Shown piece by piece: positions 18,369 to 27,013 of a DNA stretch of 51,372 nucleotides. The position numbers were made by a program, and so were the translations under genes. The stretch is from Eubacteriaceae bacterium (lineage in GTDB: Bacteria; Bacillota; Clostridia; Eubacteriales; Eubacteriaceae): contig JAAYJS010000002.1 in assembly GCA_012522805.1 (NCBI GenBank), forward strand, positions 1-51,372. The letters run 5' to 3'. A model generated the notes under the pieces. That model was not told the DNA's origin. It was given only the letters and a program-made list of their open reading frames with translations, and searched no databases. Positions within the stretch are counted from its first letter, which is position 1. Each line of letters opens with the position of its first letter.

Positions 18369-19247
18369 ATGAAATTATTTTTTCAACAGGTGATCAACGG
18401 CTTAAACTCAGGCAGCATCTACGCTTTGATAGCCATAGGCTATACATTGGTGTACGGTATATTAAAGCTTATTAATTTTGCCCACGGGGAAATTATGATG
18501 TTTGGAGCATATTTTTCATTCATTGCAGCAGCAACTATGGATATGCCCTTTTGGTTCGTTATCATCTTTTCAATGGGACTCTCGGCGATTTTAGGAATGT
18601 TGGTGGAGTTTGTCGCTTATAGGCCCTTAAGACAGGCACCGAGGCTTTCCGCTTTGATTACAGCGATAGGCGTCTCCATGTTTTTACAAAATGTGTCGTT
18701 GATGGTATTTGGTGCTGACCCCAAGGTCATGCCACGGATTTTTCCCAATGTCGTTTTTAATATTTTTGGAATAGAAATTTCCTCTATCACCTTGATTACC
18801 ATCGGCTTATCGGTTTTCTTTATGATATTGTTGGAACTATTCATCAGCCATACCAAACAAGGTAGGGCGATGCGAGCTGTATCAGAAAACCAAGATGCCG
18901 CCATTTTAATGGGTATCAACGTCAATCGTACGGTATCCATTACTTTTTTAATCGGCTCAGCATTAGGCGCACTCGGTGGCATTCTTTACTCCACGGCTTA
19001 TACGAACATTGCCCCTACCATGGGAACGATGCCGGGGCTTAAAGCCTTCGTCGCAGCGGTTCTAGGTGGTATCGGTTCAGTACCCGGTGCGATGTTGGGT
19101 GGTTTTTTAATCGGTATGATAGAAAATATGTCCAAGGCTTATATCTCTACGACTTGGGCAGATGCCATCGTCTTTTTAATTTTAATTATCGTACTGCTCT
19201 TTAAACCAACCGGAATACTGGGTAAAGACATCAAGGAAAAGGTGTAA
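18369..19247 (+). CDS. livH: Branched-chain amino-acid ABC transporter permease LivH
   Basis: The 292-residue protein is an all-helical permease with the LivH start FFQQVINGLNSGSIYALIAIGY and the conserved LINFAHGEIMMFGAY near residue 35. It also carries the coupling-helix phrase RAMRAVSENQDAAILMGIN near 160-180. It forms the membrane channel with LivM. The start codon has GAGG about 9 bases upstream. It ends one base before livM begins. Confidence 0.92.
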   Translation: MKLFFQQVINGLNSGSIYALIAIGYTLVYGILKLINFAHGEIMMFGAYFSFIAAATMDMPFWFVIIFSMGLSAILGMLVEFVAYRPLRQAPRLSALITAIGVSMFLQNVSLMVFGADPKVMPRIFPNVVFNIFGIEISSITLITIGLSVFFMILLELFISHTKQGRAMRAVSENQDAAILMGINVNRTVSITFLIGSALGALGGILYSTAYTNIAPTMGTMPGLKAFVAAVLGGIGSVPGAMLGGFLIGMIENMSKAYISTTWADAIVFLILIIVLLFKPTGILGKDIKEKV

Positions 19248-19248
19248 C

Positions 19249-20262
19249 ATGAACAGCAAAACTAAAAAAGCTTATCTTCTTAACGCCGTTGCCGTTTTCC
19301 TGGTTTATATTGTATTTTTAACTTTAATTCGTTTTAAAGTTCTTTCCAATTACTTCGGCGGTGTCATCATCTTAACCTGTATTATGATGATTATGGCTTT
19401 GAGCTTAAACATTGTCGCCGGATTTTTAGGTGAGATGGCCCTCGGTCATGCCGCTTTTATGGCCATAGGTGCATATTTAAGCGGGTTTACCTCTATCGCA
19501 ATCATGAATGCATTTCCAACTGCGCCGGCACTGCTTGTTCTCATCTTCTCTTCCTTAGTTGGAGGTGTTGCAGCCGGTATCGCCGGCATTGCCATCGGAA
19601 CACCGAGTTTGCGCTTGCGTGGCGACTATTTGGGAATTGTGACGATTGGTTTTGGAGAGATCGTACGTATTTTCTTTATTAACTTTGACCCCCTGGGTGG
19701 TGCTCAGGGTTTAAAGGGCATACCTCGTTTAACCAACTTGAGTTATGCTTATTGGATTACGGTACTGGTTGTCTTTCTCATTTTTACCCTTGGGGTATCC
19801 AAATACGGCAGGGCGATTATGTCCATCCGGGAGGACGAAATTGCATCGGAGGCATCGGGCATTCCTACTACACGGGTTAAGGTGATGGCATTTACCATAT
19901 CCTCATTCTTTGCCGGAATTGGCGGCTCCCTTTATGCCCATTATCAAGGTTACATTGATCCGGATAAATTTCAATTTATGTTTTCTATAGAAATGTTTGT
20001 CATCGTTGTACTGGGTGGTCTGGGGAGTTTAACGGGTTCTATTTTGTCCGCCATTGTGCTGACGGTTTTACCTGAATTGCTCAGAGGTTTTGCTCAGTAT
20101 CGATTGTTGATATACTCGCTGGCATTGGTCATCATGATGATTTTTAGACCTCAAGGCATGTTGGGGAGAACGGAATTCTCTCTGTATCACTTAATTTATG
20201 TATTAACCAATAAAAGAGAACCTTATAAAAAAGGCAGTATAGATGGAGGTAAGTCATCGTGA
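19249..20262 (+). CDS. livM: Branched-chain amino-acid ABC transporter permease LivM
   Basis: The 337-residue permease has multiple membrane helices and the LivM phrases GFLGEMALGHAAFMAIGAYLSG, LRLRGDYLGIVTIGFGEI and SIREDEIASEASGI, the last being the likely coupling helix. It pairs with LivH. It overlaps the GTG start of livG by four bases, which points to coupled translation. Confidence 0.92.
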   Translation: MNSKTKKAYLLNAVAVFLVYIVFLTLIRFKVLSNYFGGVIILTCIMMIMALSLNIVAGFLGEMALGHAAFMAIGAYLSGFTSIAIMNAFPTAPALLVLIFSSLVGGVAAGIAGIAIGTPSLRLRGDYLGIVTIGFGEIVRIFFINFDPLGGAQGLKGIPRLTNLSYAYWITVLVVFLIFTLGVSKYGRAIMSIREDEIASEASGIPTTRVKVMAFTISSFFAGIGGSLYAHYQGYIDPDKFQFMFSIEMFVIVVLGGLGSLTGSILSAIVLTVLPELLRGFAQYRLLIYSLALVIMMIFRPQGMLGRTEFSLYHLIYVLTNKREPYKKGSIDGGKSS

Positions 20263-21020
20263 GCGCAATACTACAAGCTAAAGATGTTACCATGCGTTTC
20301 GGTGGTTTAACCGCAGTAGAAAATTTCAACTTATCTATCAATTCCGACGAATTGGTCGGTCTGATCGGGCCCAACGGTGCAGGTAAAACTACCATTTTTA
20401 ACGTCTTGACCGGAGTCTATAAACCATCAGAAGGCGAAATACTTTTAGAGGATACGTTGATCAACGGGTTGATGCCCCACGAAGTAGTCGCCTTAGGTAT
20501 GTCCAGGACCTTTCAAAATATTCGTCTGTTTAAAGATTTGACCACTATACAGAATGTGGAAATCGCCTACAACAACGATATCCATTATCAATTGCCTCAT
20601 GCTTTATTTCGCACCAAAAAATATTGGGAAGAAGAAGAAAAAGCCTACGAGGAATGTAAAAAACTACTCGATATTTTCGACATGGGCGACTATGAAATGA
20701 CGAAAGCTAAAAACTTGCCCTACGGTCAACAAAGAAAATTAGAAATAGCCAGAGCCCTGGCATCCAAACCGAAGGTACTCCTTTTGGATGAACCGGCAGC
20801 AGGTATGAACCCCAAAGAAACATCAGAGCTCATGGAGACCATTCATTTTATTCGAAAGAAGTTTAATTTAGCGATTTTACTCATCGAACACGATATGAAG
20901 ATGGTGATGGGTATTTGCGAAAGATTAATCGTCTTGGATTACGGTAAAACAATCGCCGCGGGAACCCCTGAAGATATTCGAAAAAACCCCGATGTCATTC
21001 GGGCATACTTGGGCGAATAG
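20259..21020 (+). CDS. livG: Branched-chain amino-acid ABC transporter ATPase LivG
   Basis: The 253-residue ATPase has Walker A GPNGAGKTT, the LivG-type signature LPYGQQRKLEIARAL, Walker B VLLLDEPAAGM and the switch His in IEHDM. It powers LivHM with LivF. The start is GTG at 20259 with GGAGG upstream, inside the livM stop. Confidence 0.93.
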   Translation: MSAILQAKDVTMRFGGLTAVENFNLSINSDELVGLIGPNGAGKTTIFNVLTGVYKPSEGEILLEDTLINGLMPHEVVALGMSRTFQNIRLFKDLTTIQNVEIAYNNDIHYQLPHALFRTKKYWEEEEKAYEECKKLLDIFDMGDYEMTKAKNLPYGQQRKLEIARALASKPKVLLLDEPAAGMNPKETSELMETIHFIRKKFNLAILLIEHDMKMVMGICERLIVLDYGKTIAAGTPEDIRKNPDVIRAYLGE

Positions 21021-21029
21021 GGGGCGGCT

Positions 21030-21734
21030 ATGTTAAAAGTAAAAGATTTAAATGTATATTATGGCAAAATTCACGCCATCAAAGGAATTGATTTTGACGT
21101 TAAAAACGGAGAAATAGTCACCTTAATCGGCGCTAACGGTGCAGGAAAGACGACCACTTTAAAAACAATATCCGGTATCTTAAAAGCGGAAAAGGGTGTC
21201 ATCTCCTTTGACGGAGAAAACATAACCCGAATCAAACCACACCTCATACCGGATTTTGGCGTTGCGCATGTTCCGGAAGGACGTCAAGTTTTTGCGCAAA
21301 TGAGTGTTTATGAGAATTTAATCATGGGTGCGTTTATTCGAAAGGATAAAAGGGAAATTGCCAATGATATTGAAATGGTCTATACTTATTTTCCGAGACT
21401 GAAAGAACGTCACAAACAATTGGCAGGCACATTGAGCGGTGGCGAGCAACAAATGCTGGCAATTGGCCGCGCTCTAATGACCAAACCGAAACTATTATTA
21501 TTGGATGAACCGTCGATGGGCTTGGCTCCAATTCTAGTGGATGAAATCTTTTCGATGATTCAAACCATAAATGGTGCCGGTACCACCATATTGTTGGTTG
21601 AGCAAAATGCAAACAAGGCTTTGCGTATTGCCCATCGTGGTTACGTATTGGAGACCGGAGTTATTAAATTAACCGGAACTTCCGAAGAATTGATGAGCAA
21701 CGATGAAGTGCGCTCCGCATATTTAGGCGGTTAA
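21030..21734 (+). CDS. livF: Branched-chain amino-acid ABC transporter ATPase LivF
   Basis: The 234-residue ATPase has Walker A GANGAGKTT, signature LSGGEQQMLAIGRAL and Walker B LLLLDEPSMGLAP, typical of LivF. It is the last gene of livJHMGF, 9 bases after livG, and is followed by a hairpin with a T-tract. Confidence 0.93.
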   Translation: MLKVKDLNVYYGKIHAIKGIDFDVKNGEIVTLIGANGAGKTTTLKTISGILKAEKGVISFDGENITRIKPHLIPDFGVAHVPEGRQVFAQMSVYENLIMGAFIRKDKREIANDIEMVYTYFPRLKERHKQLAGTLSGGEQQMLAIGRALMTKPKLLLLDEPSMGLAPILVDEIFSMIQTINGAGTTILLVEQNANKALRIAHRGYVLETGVIKLTGTSEELMSNDEVRSAYLGG

Positions 21735-21758
21735 AATTTAACATAGAACAGAGAACGA

Positions 21759-21797
21759 GGACATATCTCTCGCATAGGCGAAAGGTATGTTCTTTTT
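21759..21797 (+). terminator. Terminator of the liv operon
   Basis: GGACATATC (21759-21767) pairs with GGTATGTTC (21784-21792) with two G-U pairs, and five T residues follow. An outer pairing (AACATA with TATGTT) extends the stem. Confidence 0.65.
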
Positions 21798-22073
21798 ATG
21801 TTGTTCTGTCATATCTGTAATGTAGAGATTTTCAACAAGGGGAACTTTTCCATAAAAAGAGAAAATTCTATTTGTATTTTTTGTATCAATAGAAATGAAA
21901 CGAATTTCGATAGTTCTCCTTCAACGACGGTAACCATCCTTAAAAAAAGATCGGGTGATCAAGTATCTGAATACCTTTGCAAAACGATCAAAAACGAACA
22001 TATAAACGGACAATTAAAATTATCGTTAGATGGCAAAAAAACATTAAATTTAAATAGAATTATTAAAGAATAA
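21798..22073 (+). CDS. Small CxxC-CxxC protein, function unknown
   Basis: The 91-residue reading frame has Cys4-x2-Cys7 and Cys26-x2-Cys29, a spacing that suits a small zinc ribbon. The rest is basic and polar and I do not recognise it. The cysteine layout recalls the sigma-G inhibitor Gin of spore formers, but the similarity is only in pattern. Doubt comes from the start: the ATG lies at the very end of the liv terminator, with no clear ribosome-binding site. A terminator-like hairpin at 22087-22109 after the stop supports a real gene. Confidence 0.4.
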   Translation: MLFCHICNVEIFNKGNFSIKRENSICIFCINRNETNFDSSPSTTVTILKKRSGDQVSEYLCKTIKNEHINGQLKLSLDGKKTLNLNRIIKE

Positions 22074-22086
22074 AAAGTAACGGAAA

Positions 22087-22109
22087 AAAACGGCTAAAAA
22101 TAGCGTTTT
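22087..22109 (+). terminator. Hairpin after the small Cys protein
   Basis: AAAACGGCTA and TAGCGTTTT form a stem with one bulged G and an A-rich loop. It may end the small gene ahead of the DeoR promoter. Confidence 0.4.
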
Positions 22110-22111
22110 GG

Positions 22112-22151
22112 ATTGTTAAATAACAAACGATATTTTTACGAATTTAACAAT
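22112..22151 (+). promoter_or_regulatory. Inverted-repeat operator next to the DeoR promoter
   Basis: ATTGTTAAAT (22112-22121) and ATTTAACAAT (22142-22151) are perfect 10-base inverted arms 20 bases apart. The right arm touches the -35 box. Two CGAAA repeats 10 bases apart (near 22195-22209) lie just before the gene, the kind of short direct repeat that DeoR-family repressors often use. Autoregulation is inferred. Confidence 0.5.
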
Positions 22152-22179
22152 TGACACATTTCGACGAGGGTGCTATAAT
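22151..22179 (+). promoter_or_regulatory. Promoter of the DeoR-type regulator
   Basis: TTGACA (22151-22156) and TATAAT (22174-22179) match consensus exactly with 17 bases between. This is one of the strongest promoters in the window and is probably kept off by an operator. Confidence 0.85.
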
Positions 22180-22213
22180 TTAAACAATCAAAAACGAAAG
22201 ATAACGAAATAAA

Positions 22214-22969
22214 ATGTACGCTGAAGAGAGAAGAGAATATATCTTAAAAAAACTACAAACGGACGGTAAGGTATCCGTCTTGGATCTTTCAGATGAACTG
22301 CAAGTATCGGAGGTTACTATACGAAGAGACTTGGCGGTTATGGATGATATGAATTTATTAACCAGAACCTACGGTGGTGCTATTGAACGCAAATCCGTTA
22401 CCGAACAGTTTTCTTATATAGAAAGGGAAACCTTAAATATTGATTCAAAAAAACATATCGCAAAAAAAGCTTCGACTTTTTTGAGAGAACGAACCTCCAT
22501 TTTTCTGGATGCAGGCACCACAGTTCGACAACTCATCCCCTATGTAGGCGAACTAAATTCTGCAACGGTCATCACCTTCGATATCGCCATGGCAACGGAT
22601 TTGGCCAGGTATCCTCACATTACTACTGTATTAGTGGGCGGTTTTTTAGAGCATCAGACACTTTCCTTGGTAGGGATCGATACCTACAAAAAAATAGAAA
22701 CATTACAGGCGGATCTCTCTTTTATTGGGTGTGATGCTTTCAATGACACTGACGCATTTTCCACATCAACCATGAGAGCAGCCATCAAAGCAAAACTGAT
22801 TGAAAATTCTGATCAATCTGTTCTTATGTGTGACAGTTCCAAATATCGACAAAAAAGCCTCAACACATTTGCAAAACTCAAGGACTTTAATTGTTTTACC
22901 ACAGATCGTCATAACGATCGTCTCAATAAATTTTTAAGTGAACAGTCGTTGAAAAACGTCATTCAATAA
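22214..22969 (+). CDS. DeoR-family transcriptional regulator
   Basis: The 251-residue protein starts with the DeoR helix-turn-helix (EERREYILKKLQTDGKVSVLDL, then VSEVTIRRDLAVM at residues 29-43 and RTYGGAI). It continues with the sugar-phosphate sensing DeoRC domain, including IFLDAGTTVRQL and the FIGCDAF motif. DeoR regulators usually respond to phosphorylated sugars made by the pathway they control. It stands at the head of the dehydrogenase, aldolase, LarA-like, GntP and FGGY-kinase genes, so it is the probable local repressor. The ribosome-binding site before ATG is weak. Confidence 0.88.
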   Translation: MYAEERREYILKKLQTDGKVSVLDLSDELQVSEVTIRRDLAVMDDMNLLTRTYGGAIERKSVTEQFSYIERETLNIDSKKHIAKKASTFLRERTSIFLDAGTTVRQLIPYVGELNSATVITFDIAMATDLARYPHITTVLVGGFLEHQTLSLVGIDTYKKIETLQADLSFIGCDAFNDTDAFSTSTMRAAIKAKLIENSDQSVLMCDSSKYRQKSLNTFAKLKDFNCFTTDRHNDRLNKFLSEQSLKNVIQ

Positions 22970-23065
22970 TTCAATCATTTTATAAGGTGGTGTAAATTTT
23001 TACTCAAAAGAAGTTCATATTTACGGCAATCCATTCAATTTATTAATAACGGGAGGTTAATTATT

Positions 23066-24163
23066 ATGAGCAAAGATATTAAGACAATGATTTTAGGCGA
23101 TGCCATGATCGGTCACAAAGGGTTTGTAGAAGCTTGGGACAAATACCTTGCAAGTGATTTCGGATCGGATGTCATCGCAGGTGATTTCGAAACAAATTGG
23201 GATCAATTACAATTCAGACGTTTGGAAGTGGAAAAACAAGGTCCGGAAATTGAAGAAGTAGACGCTTTGATCGCTGAAAAAGGCGAAGACAGGGAAGCTC
23301 TTTTCGGATTATTTGTACCGGTTTCAAGCAAAGTTATGGACGCAATGCCGAACTTGAGAATTGTCGGCGTATCTCGCGCAGGGTTGGAAAACGTCAATGT
23401 TGAAGAAGCAACAAAAAGAGGTATTTTGGTTTTTAACGTCAAAGGTAGAAACGCCCACGCCGTTTCCGATTTTACGATCGGCATGATGTTGGCAGAAGCC
23501 AGAAACATCGGTCGTGCCCACGCAGCCATTAAAAAAGGAGAATGGCAAAAAACCTTCTCCAACTCCGATAATGTACCGGAACTCAACGGAAAAACCGTGG
23601 GGTTAGTTGGTTATGGGTATATCGGACATTTGGTCGCTAAGAAATTATCCGGGTTTGATGTCAATGTTATCGTTTATGACCCTTATGTCGATGCGGCCGA
23701 GTTACAAAAAGACGGTTGCGAAAAAGTAGAGCTCAATGACTTGTTTAAACGCGCCGACATCGTATCCGTGCACGCCAGATTGACGGATGCAAATAAGAAA
23801 ATGATCGGTAAAGAACAATTTGACTTGATGAAACCCACAGCAATTTTTGTCAACACGGCAAGAGCAGGCTTGGTAGATTTTGACGCTTTAACGCAAGCAT
23901 TACAGGAAAAGAAAATCTTGGGCGCAGCTTTGGACGTATTCATCACGGAACCGCTGGAAGCGGACAACCCTTTAAGAGACTTGGATAACGTTACCTTAAC
24001 TACGCATATAGCCGGTACAACTTCCGACGCATTGACCAATTCGCCCTTCCTCTTATTGGAAGATGTAACATCCTTCTTAAAAGAAGACGCGGCCAAATTT
24101 ATTGTCAATAAAGAAGTCTTGGAAAACGACGATTTTAAAGCATGGTTATCTTCCAAGAAATAA
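23066..24163 (+). CDS. NAD-dependent D-2-hydroxyacid dehydrogenase family protein
   Basis: The 365-residue protein has the 2-hydroxyacid dehydrogenase fold. It shows GYGYIG at 182-187 with Asp205 for NAD, and the catalytic trio Arg266 (NTARAGLVD), Glu295 (ITEPLE) and His314 (THIAG). It is longer at the N-terminus than typical SerA or LdhA catalytic halves and has no ACT domain, so it is unlikely to be the biosynthetic phosphoglycerate dehydrogenase. It would oxidise the C2 hydroxyl of a D-hydroxy acid or reduce a 2-keto acid. The aldolase gene starts 10 bases later. A neighbouring LarA-family enzyme could supply the right C2 epimer. The substrate is unknown. Confidence 0.82.
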   Translation: MSKDIKTMILGDAMIGHKGFVEAWDKYLASDFGSDVIAGDFETNWDQLQFRRLEVEKQGPEIEEVDALIAEKGEDREALFGLFVPVSSKVMDAMPNLRIVGVSRAGLENVNVEEATKRGILVFNVKGRNAHAVSDFTIGMMLAEARNIGRAHAAIKKGEWQKTFSNSDNVPELNGKTVGLVGYGYIGHLVAKKLSGFDVNVIVYDPYVDAAELQKDGCEKVELNDLFKRADIVSVHARLTDANKKMIGKEQFDLMKPTAIFVNTARAGLVDFDALTQALQEKKILGAALDVFITEPLEADNPLRDLDNVTLTTHIAGTTSDALTNSPFLLLEDVTSFLKEDAAKFIVNKEVLENDDFKAWLSSKK

Positions 24164-24173
24164 GAGAGTAAAC

Positions 24174-25010
24174 ATGTTAGTTAATCTAAGAGACATCATC
24201 CAAGATGCCTACAAAAACAAATACGCTCTGGGCTCCTTCAACGGTTATAACTTTGAAACCTTCAAGGGAACCGTCGATGCGGGCGTCGAAAAAAACGTAC
24301 CGGTTATTGTGGCATTCGGTGCAAAATACTTAACAAATATGAGCTTAAAAACTGCTCATGCCATGGTTCAAAGCATTGCGGAGGAAGTCAACATTCCCGT
24401 CTGTCTGCACTTGGACCATTGCAGCGATATGGATATTATCTTTGAAGCGATCGATATCGGTTTCGGATCCGTCATGTACGACGGCTCCATGCTGCCCTTC
24501 GAAGAAAACCTGGCCAACACCAAAAAAGTATGCGAAAAAGCCCATGCCAAGGGTGTATCCGTCGAAGCGGAACTGGGAAGTTTGGCCGCCGGTGCGGAAT
24601 CCCACGAAGGCTCCGCCGACGACAAAGAGGTCTACACAGATCCGGATAAAGCAAAAGAATTCGTCGAAGAAACCAAAGTCGATTGCCTTGCGGTATCGAT
24701 CGGAACAGTTCACGGATTGTACAAAGGTACCCCGGAAATCAGAATAGATATCTTAAAGGAAATCAACGAAAAATGTCAAATACCTTTGGTACTTCACGGT
24801 GGCAGCGGCACTCCGGAAGATGTTTTAAAAGCATCCATCGAAAACGGAATTGCTAAAATTAACGTCAACACGGAAATTTCAAAACAAGTGGTCGAAGACA
24901 CACTTAAGTCTCTGTCGGAAAAAACGGTCCACTACTCCGTATTATCCTTGGAACAAAGAGACAGTGTCAAAAAAGTTGTAGAAAAATATATTGACATCTA
25001 CAAAAATTAA
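24174..25010 (+). CDS. Class II (zinc) fructose-bisphosphate/tagatose-bisphosphate-type aldolase
   Basis: The 278-residue enzyme has the class II aldolase core: catalytic Asp81 and zinc ligand His82 in LHLDHC, zinc ligands His180 (GTVHG) and His208 (LHGGSG), and phosphate-binding NVNTEI. Its length and the EAELG phrase near 131 place it with GatY/KbaY/FbaA-type aldolases that split ketose phosphates into dihydroxyacetone phosphate and an aldehyde. The start at 24174 is chosen because it follows the dehydrogenase stop and gives the family N-terminus. It is cotranscribed with the dehydrogenase. In this locus it probably cleaves the phosphorylated pathway intermediate rather than the glycolytic one. 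Confidence 0.85.
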   Translation: MLVNLRDIIQDAYKNKYALGSFNGYNFETFKGTVDAGVEKNVPVIVAFGAKYLTNMSLKTAHAMVQSIAEEVNIPVCLHLDHCSDMDIIFEAIDIGFGSVMYDGSMLPFEENLANTKKVCEKAHAKGVSVEAELGSLAAGAESHEGSADDKEVYTDPDKAKEFVEETKVDCLAVSIGTVHGLYKGTPEIRIDILKEINEKCQIPLVLHGGSGTPEDVLKASIENGIAKINVNTEISKQVVEDTLKSLSEKTVHYSVLSLEQRDSVKKVVEKYIDIYKN

Positions 25011-25097
25011 ACGGAGTATTTGGACTTAAAACATCGTGTTTAATGGTATGGCTTATAAAGCATTATGATCATATTATTATAAATTAAGGTAGATATT

Positions 25098-25320
25098 ATG
25101 AAAAAATCTATCAAAATATTAGCGTTATTGTTGGCTTTGTTTTTTAAATGAGTTGTTTTATAGGTTGTGGCGGTAGCGAGAGCAAAGGTGGAGTTTATTT
25201 TAAGATATATCCAATCAAAGAAGATGTTTGGCATAAAACCTCGGAGGTCTTTAAATAAACGGAATGGATCTGGATGAGGAATTATACACCAAAATATTAA
25301 AAGAATTGGGACGTCAATAA
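25098..25320 (+). pseudogene. Degenerate solute-binding lipoprotein remnant
   Basis: The sequence starts with a good lipoprotein signal (MKKSIKILALLLALFF), but the frame breaks in a T6 run near 25139-25144. The next frame continues as SCFIGCGGSESKGG and then KIYPIKEDVWHKTSEVF. A third frame ends as GMDLDEELYTKILKELGRQ and a stop. The pieces look like the two ends of an extracytoplasmic binding protein, possibly of the TRAP (DctP) type, with the middle deleted and at least two frameshifts. It lies between the aldolase and the LarA-like gene, where an uptake gene would fit. Confidence 0.55.
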
Positions 25321-25486
25321 TATAAAAGTATAAACCTCAATAATAAAGATTAAACTATAGGTAAGGTTGAAACATTAGCTGAAATTTAATTAAAAAAATT
25401 ACAAATTGCATGTACCATTAATATTTGTGAACTCAGTCGTTGAGGAATTTCATTTAACCCACCTATACTATATAAGGAGGTAATGT
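25321..25486. other. AT-rich spacer before the LarA-like gene
   Basis: No gene is seen here. With the pseudogene, it makes a 475-base gap between the aldolase and LarA-like genes. TATACT at 25464-25469 resembles a -10 but lies too close to the ribosome-binding site to be useful. No terminator was found. Confidence 0.4.
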
Positions 25487-26803
25487 ATGAAACTTTTTGA
25501 AGATTCATTTATACCGAAAATGTATCGTGTAAAACAACATCAGAAGACAATAAACTTGGAGGACGTTGAAGGCGTTGTTGGACAACAATCGAAAAATATT
25601 CTAAATAAAATAAATAAAGGTGATCGGATCGGCATTGCTGCCGGAAGTCGCGGCATTTACCAATATAATAAAATTGTTAAAGCAACAGTGTCGGCTGTAA
25701 AAAAAGCTGGTGGAGAACCTTATATTATACCGGCCATGGGCAGTCACGGAGGTGCGACGGCTAAAGGTCAAACGGAAGTACTTAAAAGTTATGGAATTGA
25801 CGAGAAGAGTATGGGGGCTCCTGTATTAGCAACGATGGAAACCGTTGTTATTGGACACACTCCTGGAGGCATCCCTGTGCATTTTGATAAAAATGCTTAC
25901 GAAATGGATGGCATTATTTTAGTCAATCGTGTCAAACCACATACGGATTTTAACGGTACCATAGAAAGCGGTATCATCAAACAAATGGTAGTGGGTTTAG
26001 GCAAGCAGAAGGGTGCTTCCGCTATTCATCGTAGAGGTATAGAAGGTTTGACGGATGGTATACCGGAATGTGCACAAATTATTTTGGCAGACAGACCTAT
26101 ATTAATGGGTGTTGCTATTTTAGAAAATCAGGAAGATCGTACTGCTGAAATTGTGGTTTTACCGGCTAAGGATTTTCAAAAAGAAGAAAAGATACTATTA
26201 GAAAGAGCCAGATCTTACATGCCTTCTTTTCCTGTTGAGGATTTTGATGTTCTGGTCTTACAGGAAATGGGTAAAAATATTTCCGGAACCGGAATTGATC
26301 CAAATGTGGTGGGGCGTTATTTAATACGAAATGTTGAAGATCAAAAACCGAATATATATCGCATCGTTTGTCTGGATTTAACAGAAGAAAGTCATGGCAA
26401 TGCCATCGGTGTCGGTATTGCAGATCTGATTACTGAAAAAATGGCAAAGAAAATTGATTGGAACCCCACGTATATCAATACGATCACTTCCGGTTTTTTA
26501 GAAAGAGGGTTTATGCCCGTTGTAGCTCAAAGTGATCGAGATGCCATAGAAATTGCCTTAAATTGTTGCAATCGTTTGACGACAGCAAGTAATTCACGGA
26601 TGATCATGGTAAAAAATACCTTGGATCTTAAAGAAATTATTGTATCGGAAGCCCTCTTGGAAGAGTTAAAAGAGAAAGAAGAGATTGAGATTTTAGGTGA
26701 GGTTGAGCTTAAGTGGGATGAGGAAGGTTACCTCAGCCCTTTGTTTAAAAAAAAATCAGCCGGTATTTCAAAATTTAAAATAGGGGATATATCTAACAAA
26801 TGA
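25487..26803 (+). CDS. LarA-family nickel-pincer nucleotide racemase/epimerase homologue (DUF2088)
   Basis: The 438-residue protein keeps the key residues of lactate racemase LarA. Lys165 in SGIIKQM is the predicted covalent cofactor site, and His181 lies exactly 16 residues later, matching the nickel ligand spacing of Lys184/His200 in the Lactobacillus enzyme. His87 (MGSHGG), His152 (KPHTDF) and Arg55 (AGSRGI) match the catalytic His/His/Arg set. Compared with LarA there is a 3-residue insertion between His152 and Lys165. Known LarA homologues racemise or epimerise various 2-hydroxy acids, including sugar acids. The genes around it suggest a polyhydroxy acid. AAGGAGG precedes the ATG. Maturation needs LarB, LarC and LarE. 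Only a LarC C-terminal-domain protein is in the window (39025). Confidence 0.85.
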   Translation: MKLFEDSFIPKMYRVKQHQKTINLEDVEGVVGQQSKNILNKINKGDRIGIAAGSRGIYQYNKIVKATVSAVKKAGGEPYIIPAMGSHGGATAKGQTEVLKSYGIDEKSMGAPVLATMETVVIGHTPGGIPVHFDKNAYEMDGIILVNRVKPHTDFNGTIESGIIKQMVVGLGKQKGASAIHRRGIEGLTDGIPECAQIILADRPILMGVAILENQEDRTAEIVVLPAKDFQKEEKILLERARSYMPSFPVEDFDVLVLQEMGKNISGTGIDPNVVGRYLIRNVEDQKPNIYRIVCLDLTEESHGNAIGVGIADLITEKMAKKIDWNPTYINTITSGFLERGFMPVVAQSDRDAIEIALNCCNRLTTASNSRMIMVKNTLDLKEIIVSEALLEELKEKEEIEILGEVELKWDEEGYLSPLFKKKSAGISKFKIGDISNK

Positions 26804-26880
26804 TACCTTTTATTTTTATGATGATTGCAGTCGCCCTGATGGTTGCCTTTGTTCCCGGATTGTGGGATTTACTTTTGTAG
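26800..26880 (+). pseudogene. 26-residue hydrophobic frame, probable transporter C-terminal remnant
   Basis: An ATG overlapping the LarA-like stop (ATGA) opens a 26-residue, almost wholly hydrophobic frame (MIPFIFMMIAVALMVAFVPG, then LWDLLL). It resembles the last membrane helix of a TRAP large permease (DctM), suggesting that the rest was deleted. It could instead be a translationally coupled small membrane peptide, since the overlap would allow translation. Confidence 0.4.
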
Positions 26881-27013
26881 AAACTAGGATGTTCTCAGCA
26901 AATTTTTATCATTTAAAGTAGGGAAAGTCCGGAGTTTTATTTAAGTATTAACGGGGCTTAGGGTCGTGCGGTAAAACAAGTTGTAATAATATGTTGAAAG
27001 GAAAGATTCAATT

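Noticed and set aside
25440-25469. Promoter-like TTGAGG and TATACT before the LarA-like gene
   Set aside because: The predicted start would fall inside the AAGGAGG ribosome-binding site, leaving no usable leader, and the spacing is 18 bases.
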